Below the pieces are notes generated by a model. It was not told the DNA's origin. It saw only the letters and a list, made by a program, of their open reading frames with translations, and did not search any database. From CAVVWJ01 sp965652025 (GTDB lineage: Bacteria > Gemmatimonadota > Gemmatimonadetes > Gemmatimonadales > GWC2-71-9), in assembly GCA_965652025.1 (NCBI GenBank), contig CBFGTM010000004.1, positions 1 to 64,000 on the forward strand: 64,000 bases of DNA, in the 5' to 3' direction. How positions within the stretch are numbered: the stretch's first letter is position 1; the number at the start of each line of letters is the position of its first letter. Shown here piece by piece: positions 43,234-51,619 of this stretch. The translations under genes were made by a program, and so were the position numbers.

Positions 43234-44454
43234 TCAGGGCTGCTTGCCGTTGATGGCGCTCAGTTCCGCGCTGATGATGTCCGGATTGCCATCGCGGATC
43301 CGAGCCAGGGCGCCGGCCTCCGGTTGTCCGTCGAGGTGGATCCGCGCCAGGGTGGCCTGAGCGCCGTGATAGATGATATTCTCGACCTCTTCCACGTTGA
43401 TGGATGCTCCGGCAAGCACCCCGAACACGTGGGCCAGCACCCCCGGACGATTCCGATGTCGGATGGTGAGCACGTGGGTGGCGGAGGATCGGGCCAGCCG
43501 GTTTACCACGTTGGGAACCTCACCGGTGGTCTTGAATGACTGAACGACGCGGATCACTTCATGAGCAATGGCAACCTGGGCCTGGTCGGTCGAGGCACCC
43601 ACGTGATGAGTGCCGTAGACTCCGGGGGTCTGGGCAATCGCTGAGGAAAATTCGCCCTTGCTCGGCGCGGGCTCGTTCTGAAACACGTCCAGGCCGGCCC
43701 GAATGCCTCGTTCGCGGATAGCCTGCACCAAAGCGGCTTCATCCACCACCGATCCGCGCGAGGTATTGATGAGATACGCGCCGGACTTCATGGCCGCCAG
43801 GAACTCCGCGTTTACCAGATGCTTCGTTTCCGCGGTGGCGGCCACATTGATCGTGATCGCATCGGCGTGGCGGGCGACATCGAGCGGGGTCTGGGCATAG
43901 ACCAGATCCAGGCGGTCGGCATCCTCGTGGGTGAGGTTCCGGGACCAGGCCACGACCCGCATGCCGAAGGCCCGCGAGCGGCGGGCGACTTCCCGCCCGA
44001 TCTGCCCCAGTCCCACGATCCCCATCGTCCGGCCATGGAGGCCACGAGCCTTGGAGTACTCCGCCTTGTTCCACTTACCCTGACGCAGATCCGCTACCTG
44101 GTCCGGAATCCGTCGGTCGCAGCTGAGGAGGAGGCCCATGACCAGCTCGGCCACCGCGATGGAGTTCTTCCCCGGGCAGTTGGAGACGAAAACGCCGAGG
44201 TCGGACGCGGCCTGGACGTCGATGGTGTCGATCCCCGCTCCGGCTCGAATCACCAGGGTCAAGGCGGTGCCGGCACGCAGGGCATCGGCGCTCACTTTCT
44301 TGCTGCGAACGATGAGGATGTTGGGGTCCACCCTGCGGATCAAATCCGGTAGGCCTTCGGCTTTCACCTCGGGCTCCGAGATCACCGTACAGCCCAACTC
44401 TTTGAGTCCGTCGATCCCGACCTTCTCGAACTTGTCGGCGATTAGAACCTTCAT
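43234..44454 (-). CDS. serA: D-3-phosphoglycerate dehydrogenase
   Basis: First enzyme of serine synthesis. 406 residues: substrate domain (RAGAGIDTIDVQAA), NAD domain with GIVGLGQIGREVARR, catalytic Arg, Glu and His regions (NTSRGSVVDE, GTHHVGAST), then a C-terminal ACT domain (HRNRPGVLAHVFGVLAGASINVEEVEN) which usually gives serine feedback control. Operon with serC and the upstream DUF1015 gene, a known gene neighbourhood; here the two are separated by a heptamer-repeat stretch. Confidence 0.95.
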   Translation of the reverse strand: MKVLIADKFEKVGIDGLKELGCTVISEPEVKAEGLPDLIRRVDPNILIVRSKKVSADALRAGTALTLVIRAGAGIDTIDVQAASDLGVFVSNCPGKNSIAVAELVMGLLLSCDRRIPDQVADLRQGKWNKAEYSKARGLHGRTMGIVGLGQIGREVARRSRAFGMRVVAWSRNLTHEDADRLDLVYAQTPLDVARHADAITINVAATAETKHLVNAEFLAAMKSGAYLINTSRGSVVDEAALVQAIRERGIRAGLDVFQNEPAPSKGEFSSAIAQTPGVYGTHHVGASTDQAQVAIAHEVIRVVQSFKTTGEVPNVVNRLARSSATHVLTIRHRNRPGVLAHVFGVLAGASINVEEVENIIYHGAQATLARIHLDGQPEAGALARIRDGNPDIISAELSAINGKQP

Positions 44455-44480
44455 TCCAGCTCCGTATACGCGTTTGTCGA

Positions 44481-44558
44481 GAGTCTAGAGTCTAGGGTCT
44501 AGGACAGTGAGGTTCCAGCCCTACGCCTCGCTCTCGACTCTCGACCCTAGACGTTCGA
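44481..44558. repeat. Heptamer tandem repeats in opposing orientation between DUF1015 and serA
   Basis: One cluster (44481-44501) reads GAGTCTA, GAGTCTA, GGGTCTA; a second (44531-44558) reads CTCTCGA, CTCTCGA, CCCTAGA, CGTTCGA, roughly the reverse complement of the first unit type. About 30 bases separate them, so the transcript could fold into a hairpin inside the DUF1015-serA message. Confidence 0.75.
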
Positions 44559-44564
44559 CCCTCA

Positions 44565-45791
44565 TCAATCCAACTCATGCACAAACAACCCACTCCGAAG
44601 CTTGGGCTCGAACCAGGTGCTCTTGGGAGGCATGACGGCTCCGGCATCAGAGACAGCCATGAGCTGCTCCATCGTGGTGGGGAACAAGCTGAATGCGATG
44701 GCCATCTCACCCGAATCCACCCGGCGCTCCAGCTCCCCAGTACCGCGGATGCCGCCGACAAAATCGATCCGCTGGTCGGTCCGCGGATCGCCGATGCCCA
44801 GTACCGGGCCCAGAACCCGATCCTGGAGCAACGAGACATCGAGCGATCGAATGGGATCACGGTGGTCGATGGACTTGCTCTCCAGATCGAGCCGGTACCA
44901 CCTCCTCCCGAGGTAAATCCCGAAGCTCGCCGCCCGGCCTGGGGTGGGATCATTGGTGGGAGTCAGCCGACCAATTCGCCCCAGCTCCTCGAGCACCCGA
45001 TCCGGGGTCTTTCCGGCCAGGTCTCGGACAACCCGGTTGTACGGCATGATGGTCAGCTGGTCGGCGGGGAACAGAACCGCGAGAAACCAGTTGTACTCCT
45101 CGGTGCCTCGATGCCGAGAATTGCCGGCCCGGCGCTCCTTCCCTGCCCGCCACGCACTGGCCGAGCGATGATGGCCATCGGCCACGTATGCGTGAGGGAC
45201 CGACCGAAACTGCTCCACAATCCTGCCGCCATCGGGGACTCGCCAGACCGTGTGCCGGACCCCATCGGCACTGGTAAAGTCGTAGAGTGGTCTCGAGCTC
45301 AGCAGCCACTCTAAGGCCGAGGCGATCTCCTTCTGTGGCCGATAGGCCAGGAAGACGGGCTCGGCGTGGGCGTTGAGGGTGAGCACGTGCCGGGTGCGGT
45401 CGTCTTCCTTGTCGGGTCGGGTCTTCTCGTGCTTGCGGATGACATCGGTCTCGTAGTCGTCGACGTGCACGCAGGCGACGATACCGATCTGGGTGCGCTC
45501 GTCCATGACCTGGCGGTACAGGTACAGGGTGGGCTCCGGATCCCGGATCAGCACCCCTTCAGCGATCAACCGATCCAGCGCGCTCCGAGCCTGGCTGTAG
45601 ATCCGGGGATCATGGGGGTCAGTTCCTTCCGGCAGGTCGATATCGGAGCGGCCGACGTGGAGGAAACTCTGAGGATTTCCCCGGGCCAGCTCGGCGGCCT
45701 CGCGCCGGTCCACCACGTCGTAGGGAACGGAAGCAACCCGGGAAGCGAGCTCGGGAACCGGCCGCAAAGCACGGAAGGGCTGTAGTCGCAC
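44565..45791 (-). CDS. DUF1015 family protein
   Basis: 408 residues. Begins VRLQPFRALRPVPELASRVASVPYDVV (in part), the usual N-terminus of DUF1015 proteins, and contains RKHEKTRPDKEDDR, YVADGHHRSASA and IMPYNRVV, all family motifs. The family is often beside serA and serC and has been linked to a SerR/SerK-like kinase fold; some archaeal relatives are ADP-dependent serine kinases, but activity here is unproven. GTG start chosen by family alignment. 20 bp after the transporter gene on the same strand. Confidence 0.88.
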   Translation of the reverse strand: MRLQPFRALRPVPELASRVASVPYDVVDRREAAELARGNPQSFLHVGRSDIDLPEGTDPHDPRIYSQARSALDRLIAEGVLIRDPEPTLYLYRQVMDERTQIGIVACVHVDDYETDVIRKHEKTRPDKEDDRTRHVLTLNAHAEPVFLAYRPQKEIASALEWLLSSRPLYDFTSADGVRHTVWRVPDGGRIVEQFRSVPHAYVADGHHRSASAWRAGKERRAGNSRHRGTEEYNWFLAVLFPADQLTIMPYNRVVRDLAGKTPDRVLEELGRIGRLTPTNDPTPGRAASFGIYLGRRWYRLDLESKSIDHRDPIRSLDVSLLQDRVLGPVLGIGDPRTDQRIDFVGGIRGTGELERRVDSGEMAIAFSLFPTTMEQLMAVSDAGAVMPPKSTWFEPKLRSGLFVHELD

Positions 45792-45811
45792 GACAATTTC
45801 AGAGTAAGAGG

Positions 45812-47326
45812 TTATCCGCCCGGCGCCAGCAGCCGCTCGCACCGGCCGAGCAAGCCGTCTACTGCCAGAGCCAGTAATGCCGCCGGCAGCGCCCCCGAAA
45901 GAATCATCCGGTTATCCGACAGCGCCAGCCCCGAGGCAATGAGGTCGCCCAGCCCGCCCGCACCGATGAAGGCCGCCAGCGTGGCGGTACCTACATTGAT
46001 AACGGCCGCGGTCCGGATTCCAGCCATGATAACCGGTGCGGCCAGAGGCAGGCGGACATAGCGGAGGATCTGTCGCGGAGTCATTCCCAAGGCCCAGGCG
46101 GCCCCCACCGCCTCAGGCGCGGCATCGCGAACCCCGGTGTACGTGTTCCGCAGAATGGGATAGAGCGAGTAGAGGAACAGGGCCACCAGGGCCGGCACAA
46201 CACCAATGCCCAGCAGCGGGATCATGAATGCGAGCAGGGCGATGCTGGGAAGGGTCTGGAGCAAGCCGACTCCCCGTATGACCGGCTCGGCCGATGCCCG
46301 CCCCCGCTCCAGCGCAAGACCGAGTGGCAGAGCAACGACGATAGCCCCCACCAGCGATACGGCCACCAGCAGCAGGTGGCGAAGGGTCATCCGGGCAATT
46401 CCCTCCCGCTCATCCCAGAGATATCCCAGAAAGCCCGATGTCGCTCGGCGGGTGTCACGCTCCCGGGCAGTTTGTCCGGTGAGACCCAGGCTCAGCAGCG
46501 CAGCCGCCGCAACGCGGGCCACCGGCACGCCGTCGACCTCGATTCGACGGTTGTATTGACGCATGCTCTGCTCGGTCAGCAGGCCGCTCAACTCGGTCAG
46601 GGCCGCAACCCCGCCGGGGACATCGCGGGCAAAAGCAGCGCTGACCAGCGCCGCGGCCTCGTAGGGAGGAAAGAAGCGCCGGTCGTCTTCCAGCACCACG
46701 AGATCGTAGCGAGCTATGAACCCATCGGTGGAGTAGCCGTCGATCACATCTACTTCGCCGGCCGCGAGCGCCTGGTATTTCACCGCCGGAAGCAGAGCAC
46801 GCACCTCGCGAAACCGGATTCGATACGCCTTGGCAATACCGGGAAGACCGTCGGGGCGTCCGATGAAGTCGGGGGTCAGACCCGCCCGTAACGAGCTGGA
46901 GACCCGGGCCAGATCACTCAGAGTCGCCAAACCGTATTGCCGGGCGGTCTCGCGCCGCACGGCTATGGCGTAGGTGTTCTGAAAACCCAGAGGCGGCAGC
47001 CAGCGGGCGCCATACCGGCGGCGAAACTCCGTGGCCACCTGGCGATACACCTGTCGCGGGTCGCTGCTGGGTTGCCCGCCGAGTATCGCCAGCAGGCCAG
47101 TGCCGGTGTACTCGGGATACGCGTCGATGCGATTGGTGCGGAGCGCCTGGAAGGCAATCTCGGTGGCGCCGAGCCCGGGACGCCGCTCCACCTGGAAGCC
47201 ACGGGCCTCCAAGAGCTGGGAGAACATCTCCGCCAGCAGGTACGACTCGCCGAACGGCTTGGAGGCGATGACGAGGGGTCGCGGCCCGCCCGCCAGAAAC
47301 AGGGTGAGCAGAAAAATTGTGGTCAC
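45812..47326 (-). CDS. ABC importer: substrate-binding protein fused to permease (OpuF/EgtU-like)
   Basis: 504 residues. A short signal/anchor helix and an OpuAC-type binding domain (about 18-290: IASKPFGESYLLAEMFSQLLE, LRTNRIDAYPEYTGTG, KYQALAAGEVDVIDGYSTDG) precede a permease domain of five or six helices (315-500) with the EAA loop EAVGAAWALGMTPRQILRYVRLP. The family imports glycine betaine, choline, carnitine and, for EgtU, ergothioneine. EgtU is also a one-chain fusion but, as I recall, with the permease first; here the binding domain is first. GTG start overlaps the ATPase stop (GTGA). Substrate undecided. Confidence 0.9.
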   Translation of the reverse strand: MTTIFLLTLFLAGGPRPLVIASKPFGESYLLAEMFSQLLEARGFQVERRPGLGATEIAFQALRTNRIDAYPEYTGTGLLAILGGQPSSDPRQVYRQVATEFRRRYGARWLPPLGFQNTYAIAVRRETARQYGLATLSDLARVSSSLRAGLTPDFIGRPDGLPGIAKAYRIRFREVRALLPAVKYQALAAGEVDVIDGYSTDGFIARYDLVVLEDDRRFFPPYEAAALVSAAFARDVPGGVAALTELSGLLTEQSMRQYNRRIEVDGVPVARVAAAALLSLGLTGQTARERDTRRATSGFLGYLWDEREGIARMTLRHLLLVAVSLVGAIVVALPLGLALERGRASAEPVIRGVGLLQTLPSIALLAFMIPLLGIGVVPALVALFLYSLYPILRNTYTGVRDAAPEAVGAAWALGMTPRQILRYVRLPLAAPVIMAGIRTAAVINVGTATLAAFIGAGGLGDLIASGLALSDNRMILSGALPAALLALAVDGLLGRCERLLAPGG

Positions 47327-48078
47327 ATCGGGAGCACCTGAGCTCGTTGCAGCAGCCGGCTCACATACTCGGTGGCCGGTGCGTCGCGCAGCTCCCGCGG
47401 TGGGGCCGATTGCTCTACCCGACCCTGTCGCAGCACAACGACACGATCGGCCAGGAGGAAGGCCTCGTTGAGATCGTGCGTCACCAGTACCGCCGTGACA
47501 CCGAGCCCTTGCCGGATGGCCCGGAACGTGGCCTGCAGATCAGCCCGGGTGATGGCGTCCAGCGCCCCAAACGGCTCGTCGAGGAGTACCACGTCCGGTT
47601 TGGCCGCGAGAGCGCGGGCCACCGCCACGCGCTGGCGCTGCCCGCCCGAGAGCTCCCTTGGCCACCGATCGGCGAAGGCCTCCGGTTCGAGACCCACCAG
47701 CTGGAGCGACTCCGTTGCCAGCTCGCGCGCACCGGCGACTTCCCTGAGCCAGGGCACCAGCTCCACGTTGCGCTGGACCTTCCAGTGGGGAAGCAGCCCT
47801 CCATCCTGCGGCACATACCCTATCCGGCGCCGCAATCGAATGGCATCGAGCTGAGCCACGTCGGTGCTATCGACCAGAACCCGGCCCTCATCGGGATCGA
47901 CCAGCCGGTTGAAACACCGAAGGAGGGTCGTCTTACCGGACCCACTCTCGCCCACCAGCGCTACGCATTCTCCTCGACCAACCGCGAGTGAAACCCGATC
48001 CAGCGCCACTGTCGCGCTGTAGCGTTTGGTCACGTTCTCCGCGCGGAGGAGGACATCGGAGAGTTCGGAATCAGCCAT
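47323..48078 (-). CDS. ABC transporter ATPase of the osmoprotectant/EgtV type
   Basis: 251 residues. Walker A GESGSGKTT, signature LSGGQRQR, Walker B VVLLDEPFGALD and switch His in VTHDLNEAF. It lacks the C-terminal CBS domains of OpuCA, so osmotic gating of that kind is absent. The ATG lies in the end of the upstream membrane-protein gene (8-base overlap) and its TGA overlaps the GTG of the fused binding protein/permease, so the three genes form one coupled unit. Confidence 0.95.
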   Translation of the reverse strand: MADSELSDVLLRAENVTKRYSATVALDRVSLAVGRGECVALVGESGSGKTTLLRCFNRLVDPDEGRVLVDSTDVAQLDAIRLRRRIGYVPQDGGLLPHWKVQRNVELVPWLREVAGARELATESLQLVGLEPEAFADRWPRELSGGQRQRVAVARALAAKPDVVLLDEPFGALDAITRADLQATFRAIRQGLGVTAVLVTHDLNEAFLLADRVVVLRQGRVEQSAPPRELRDAPATEYVSRLLQRAQVLPM

Positions 48079-48424
48079 GGCGCCGCCATCCCGCCAGCCA
48101 CAGCGCTACCAGTATTAGCTCTGCGATTGCATCGACCAGATACACCGACGAGATGGTGCCGGAAAGTGCGTAGATCAGATCGATCGAGGCGAGGCCGAGC
48201 GCACTACCGGTCGCGAGCAGTGTCACTTCGGGAGTGATCCTTCGACTGCGCCAAGCCAAGAGCAGGACGGCTCCGATCACCATCACTAACACGCCGACAG
48301 TTCTCACCAGCCAGAGATCGGTTTTGGGGCCGGTCACCATCTGAAAGCTGCCGATGTGGACGAGCGGCCAGAGGCCGGTTGCGACGTAGAAAAAGCCCTG
48401 AACCAACGCAAGCTTTGGCAGCAC
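48071..48424 (-). CDS. Four-helix membrane protein (117 aa)
   Basis: Four predicted helices (about 5-25, 38-58, 68-87, 92-111) with short loops; the RRxxxE turn between helices two and three is the only charged stretch. I do not recognise the family. It is the first gene of the transporter operon and overlaps the ATPase start by eight bases, so it may be an accessory component of the importer. Confidence 0.7.
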   Translation of the reverse strand: MLPKLALVQGFFYVATGLWPLVHIGSFQMVTGPKTDLWLVRTVGVLVMVIGAVLLLAWRSRRITPEVTLLATGSALGLASIDLIYALSGTISSVYLVDAIAELILVALWLAGWRRHG

Positions 48425-48727
48425 GCTTCCCTACTTTCGTGGCAATCTACCAGACCATTTCCTCTCGGCGTCGGGCTCAGACGAAGGATCTTGTCTCTGC
48501 CTGGGAGGCAAGCTGCAGAATTGCGCAGGCTGAATTCGAGCTCGCCACCAATCCAAGTAATTGTGTCGCGGCATCTCCATCCGCATGAGTCACACGCATT
48601 GCAGCGTCGGCGTGACTGCCAGCGCGACATGAAGGAAAGTGCATCGGACGCGAGCGCGAAAGTTGCGTGCCCTCCGGATCTCTCACTCCGCTGTTTCGGT
48701 CGAACCTCTTCGCCGTATGGGGTGTGC
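48425..48727. other. Intergenic region without a recognised gene
   Basis: About 300 bases between the divergent transporter operon and the next plus-strand gene. Frames here are short and lack ribosome sites or familiar protein patterns. It must contain both promoters, but I do not see a confident sigma-70 pair, repeat or RNA. Confidence 0.5.
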
Positions 48728-49540
48728 ATGTACCGTATCGAGCTCTCGCCCGGCGAAGAAACCGTTTTTCGATCGATCGAAGAGCTGGCAGTCGCCATCA
48801 AGCGAGGGGTGATCACTTCTCGCGCGCACATCTGGCACAACGCATCGAGCCGGTGGCTGCCGATCCAGTTTCATCCCCATTACAAGGTGGCCGTCTCGAT
48901 GGAGCTCAGCCAGGCGGCACTGGTGGCCGGTCCACCGGTCAAGGCGCTCTCCTCACTGAAGCTGCAGCGGCCCGCCGACACAGAGCCCCCGGCATCAGCA
49001 TTCGTCCCGTCCCCCGAGCCTGCCGCCCGGCAGGCGCCGGTTACCAAAAAGAAAACGGGCTCGGAGCAGCCGAAGTCCAAGCGGAGCCGCCGGCCGGGCA
49101 AGCCTCGCCGCCAGCTCCGAATTGCACTGGTGGGCGCACTGCTCATCGGCGGAGCCCAATGGGTCCTTTCAGCTCCATTGTTCTCCCGCTCCGAGATGCC
49201 GGCAATCATACAGGCTCAACGGCACCTGATCACTGTCCCTACCGAGTCGATGAACCGGGTCAGCCTGCCCAATAGCGCCGCCATGGTGCCGGTGCTTCCC
49301 GGCTCCCAGCCTACCACGGCGCCGGTTAACCTCGAGGAGCTGACCGAACCGACCCACGCTCGTCCGACTGCCCCCAGTTTCGGCGGAACCAGCCCCGCGG
49401 CCGAGAGCGGGTCCGCACCCATCGAACCGGCTCCGGATTCCATCGACTTGTCGGTCCCGCGAATCCCCAGTGCCGATTCACTGCGGTCGCGGATGGTGGG
49501 TCCCGCCCGCAGCAAAGCCATTCGGCCCGCTCGACGCTAG
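48728..49540 (+). CDS. Single-pass membrane protein with an N-terminal GYF-like domain
   Basis: 270 residues. Residues 1-55 form a compact domain (MYRIELSPGEETVFRS, EELAVAIKRGVITSRAHIW, SRWLPIQFHPHY) whose layout recalls GYF_2/DUF4339 domains (a Trp near the end, a preceding G-x-I). A basic Pro/Lys linker (70-125) leads to one membrane helix (about 127-145), then a Pro/Ser/Thr-rich outer tail of 120 residues without clear domains. The topology suggests an inside-facing domain and an extracytoplasmic flexible tail. Family uncertain. ATG chosen by domain start; no strong ribosome site. Confidence 0.6.
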   Translation: MYRIELSPGEETVFRSIEELAVAIKRGVITSRAHIWHNASSRWLPIQFHPHYKVAVSMELSQAALVAGPPVKALSSLKLQRPADTEPPASAFVPSPEPAARQAPVTKKKTGSEQPKSKRSRRPGKPRRQLRIALVGALLIGGAQWVLSAPLFSRSEMPAIIQAQRHLITVPTESMNRVSLPNSAAMVPVLPGSQPTTAPVNLEELTEPTHARPTAPSFGGTSPAAESGSAPIEPAPDSIDLSVPRIPSADSLRSRMVGPARSKAIRPARR

Positions 49541-49608
49541 ACACCCGTGTGACTCATCCCACAGCAACCGTCTCCTAAACGGCTGATAATCCAGCGTTGT
49601 AACTCCTT

Positions 49609-49665
49609 GTTTATCAACAACTTATGTTGATAAACCTGTGGATAACGGCGTCGGCGTGTGGAAAA
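49609..49665. promoter_or_regulatory. Cluster of DnaA-box-like sites upstream of ku
   Basis: A perfect 11-bp inverted repeat, GTTTATCAACA (49609-49619) and TGTTGATAAAC (49625-49635), contains two DnaA-box-like 9-mers (TTATCAACA in both orientations). TGTGGATAA at 49637-49645 is the exact complement of the consensus box TTATCCACA, and TGTGGAAAA at 49657-49665 is one base off. The stretch is AT-rich for this window. Could be an origin-like element or a DnaA-controlled promoter for the NHEJ genes. Confidence 0.55.
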
Positions 49666-49697
49666 ACTCCGTCGGACGAATCTGCCAGGGGGCCAGG

Positions 49698-50543
49698 ATG
49701 GCGCGAGCGATATGGAGTGGCTCCATCAGCTTCGGGATGGTCAGTATCCCGGTCAAGCTGTTCGGGGCGACAGAGAGCAAGGACATATCGTTTCATCTCT
49801 TGCACGCGAAGGACGGGACCCGTCTCCAGCAACGCCGCTGGTGCCCCACCGATGAGGTCGACGTACCCTGGAACGAGGTTGCCCGGGGCTACGAGTACGC
49901 TAAGGGCCAATATGTGGTCCTTACCGACGAGGACTTCGAGCGGCTTCCGCTCCCCAGCAAGCACACCATCGAGCTGAGTGCGTTCGTGGAGGAGAAGGAG
50001 ATCGATCCGGTCTTCTACGAGCGGAGCTATTACCTAGAGCCCACCGACCGGGGGGAGAAGGCCTACGCTCTGCTGATCAAGGCCCTGGAGAAGCGCGGCC
50101 TCACCGCCATTGCCACGATCACGATCCGCAAGAAGGAGCAGCTCTGCGCTCTCCGCTCTCACGACGGCACCATCATGCTGGAGACGCTCTACTATCCGGA
50201 CGAGATCCGGCAGGAGCGGGGGACGGACCTGAGCGGTGTGAAGATCACCGACCGGGAGCTGGAGATGGCCTTCACGCTGATCGACATCTTCCGCAAGCCG
50301 TTCGATCCCAGCGAGTACCGCGATCACTACCGGGAGGCGTTGGCCGAGCTGATCGAGGCGAAGCTGGAAGGCAAAGAGGTGGTTTCCGCGCCGCCCGCCC
50401 GGGAGACTCGGGTCATCGATCTGGCCGACGCGCTCAAGCGCAGCGTCGAGGCCGCCAAGAAGCAAGCCGCCAAGCCCAAACCTCCGGCTCGAGCCCGCAC
50501 CCGTGCGTCGCGTCCGGCTAAGCGCCCACGGAAGGTTGGATGA
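49698..50543 (+). CDS. ku: Ku protein, non-homologous end joining
   Basis: Binds DNA ends as a homodimer and recruits LigD. 281 residues with the Ku core: ARAIWSGSISFGMVSIPVKLF at the start, KDISFHLLHAKDGTRLQQRRWCP, KGQYVVLTDEDFERLPLPS, and a basic Ala/Lys/Arg-rich C-terminal tail. AGGGGG precedes the ATG. Its TGA overlaps the ATG of the ligD polymerase gene, so ku, the polymerase and the ligase are one translationally coupled operon. Confidence 0.96.
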   Translation: MARAIWSGSISFGMVSIPVKLFGATESKDISFHLLHAKDGTRLQQRRWCPTDEVDVPWNEVARGYEYAKGQYVVLTDEDFERLPLPSKHTIELSAFVEEKEIDPVFYERSYYLEPTDRGEKAYALLIKALEKRGLTAIATITIRKKEQLCALRSHDGTIMLETLYYPDEIRQERGTDLSGVKITDRELEMAFTLIDIFRKPFDPSEYRDHYREALAELIEAKLEGKEVVSAPPARETRVIDLADALKRSVEAAKKQAAKPKPPARARTRASRPAKRPRKVG

Positions 50544-51619
50544 GCCAGGTCAGCACCCTGGTCAACAGCGTGCTCGAGCAGCTCGACGCACGCGAAACCA
50601 AAATGGTGCTGGCCATCGACGGAGCCGAGCTTCCCGTCACCAATCTGGACAAGGCCCTCTGGCCTGCCTCGGGTCGCAACCGGGCGCTCACCAAGCGCGA
50701 CCTGCTTCGCTACCTCACTCAGGTCTCCCCCTGGCTGCTTCCCCACCTCCGGGGGCGGCCGATGTTCACTACTCGCTATCCTGACGGCATCGCCGGCAAG
50801 AGTTTCTACCAGAAGCATTGGGAGAAGCCGCCTCCGTTTGCCCGCACCGTCAGCATCTACTCCAGCCACAACGAGGGCGACGGCAGCTACCTCATCTGTG
50901 AGAACCTGCCAACCCTTCTGTTCCTGGCTCAGATGGGCGGCCTGGAGCTGCATCCCTGGTTCTCTCGGGTCGACACCGCGCCGGACGCGCGGGGCCGGAG
51001 CAAGCAGTTCACCGGCTCCGAGGCCAATCTGGAAAGGTCGGTGCTCAACTACCCCGATTTCGTCGTCTTCGACCTCGATCCCTATCTCTACTCGGGGAAA
51101 GAGGCGAAGGGGGAAGAGCCGGAGCTGCACCGAAAGGCGTTCAAGCAGACCCGGGATCTGGCCCTGCGGCTGCGCGATCTACTCGGCACGCTCGGCTTCG
51201 AGATCTTCGTCAAGACTTCGGGACGCACGGGACTGCATCTGTATCTGCCGATCGTGAGAAAGTTTGATTACGACGCCTCCAGAAACATCGCCGAGACGAT
51301 CGGGCGGTACGCCCTGCAGCAGTGGCCCAAAGAGGTGACCCTGGAATGGGCGGTGGTACGGCGCACCGGAAAGATCTTCTTCGACTACAACCAGAACTCC
51401 CGGGGGAAGTCGCTCTCGAGCATCCTCTGTCCCCGCCGCCATCCGCTGGGAACGGTGTCGATGCCGGTGACCTGGGATGAGCTGGAGCGGATTTATCCCA
51501 CCGATTTCACTCTACGCACCGTTCCCCCGGTCCTGGAGGAGCAGGGCGACCCCTGGGCCGACATCCTGCGTTCCAAGCAGGATCTGGGAGCCATGCTGGA
51601 GCAGCGGAGCGCCGGGTGA
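50540..51619 (+). CDS. ligD: LigD polymerase/primase domain protein
   Basis: 359 residues; a stand-alone PolDom of the archaeo-eukaryotic primase superfamily. It adds nucleotides at broken ends during NHEJ. Family motifs: NLDKALWP near 35, RYPDGIAGKSFYQKHWEKPPP (in part), FVVFDLDP with the catalytic Asp pair near residue 176, KTSGRTGLHLYLPI and FFDYNQNSRGKSLSS. No ligase or phosphoesterase domain is attached. Overlaps ku by four bases and the ligase gene by four bases. Confidence 0.95.
   Translation: MSQVSTLVNSVLEQLDARETKMVLAIDGAELPVTNLDKALWPASGRNRALTKRDLLRYLTQVSPWLLPHLRGRPMFTTRYPDGIAGKSFYQKHWEKPPPFARTVSIYSSHNEGDGSYLICENLPTLLFLAQMGGLELHPWFSRVDTAPDARGRSKQFTGSEANLERSVLNYPDFVVFDLDPYLYSGKEAKGEEPELHRKAFKQTRDLALRLRDLLGTLGFEIFVKTSGRTGLHLYLPIVRKFDYDASRNIAETIGRYALQQWPKEVTLEWAVVRRTGKIFFDYNQNSRGKSLSSILCPRRHPLGTVSMPVTWDELERIYPTDFTLRTVPPVLEEQGDPWADILRSKQDLGAMLEQRSAG

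Noticed and set aside
49541..49697. Definite origin of replication
   Set aside because: The DnaA-box-like cluster is real, but no dnaA, dnaN, gidA or skew information is available here; kept only as a candidate.
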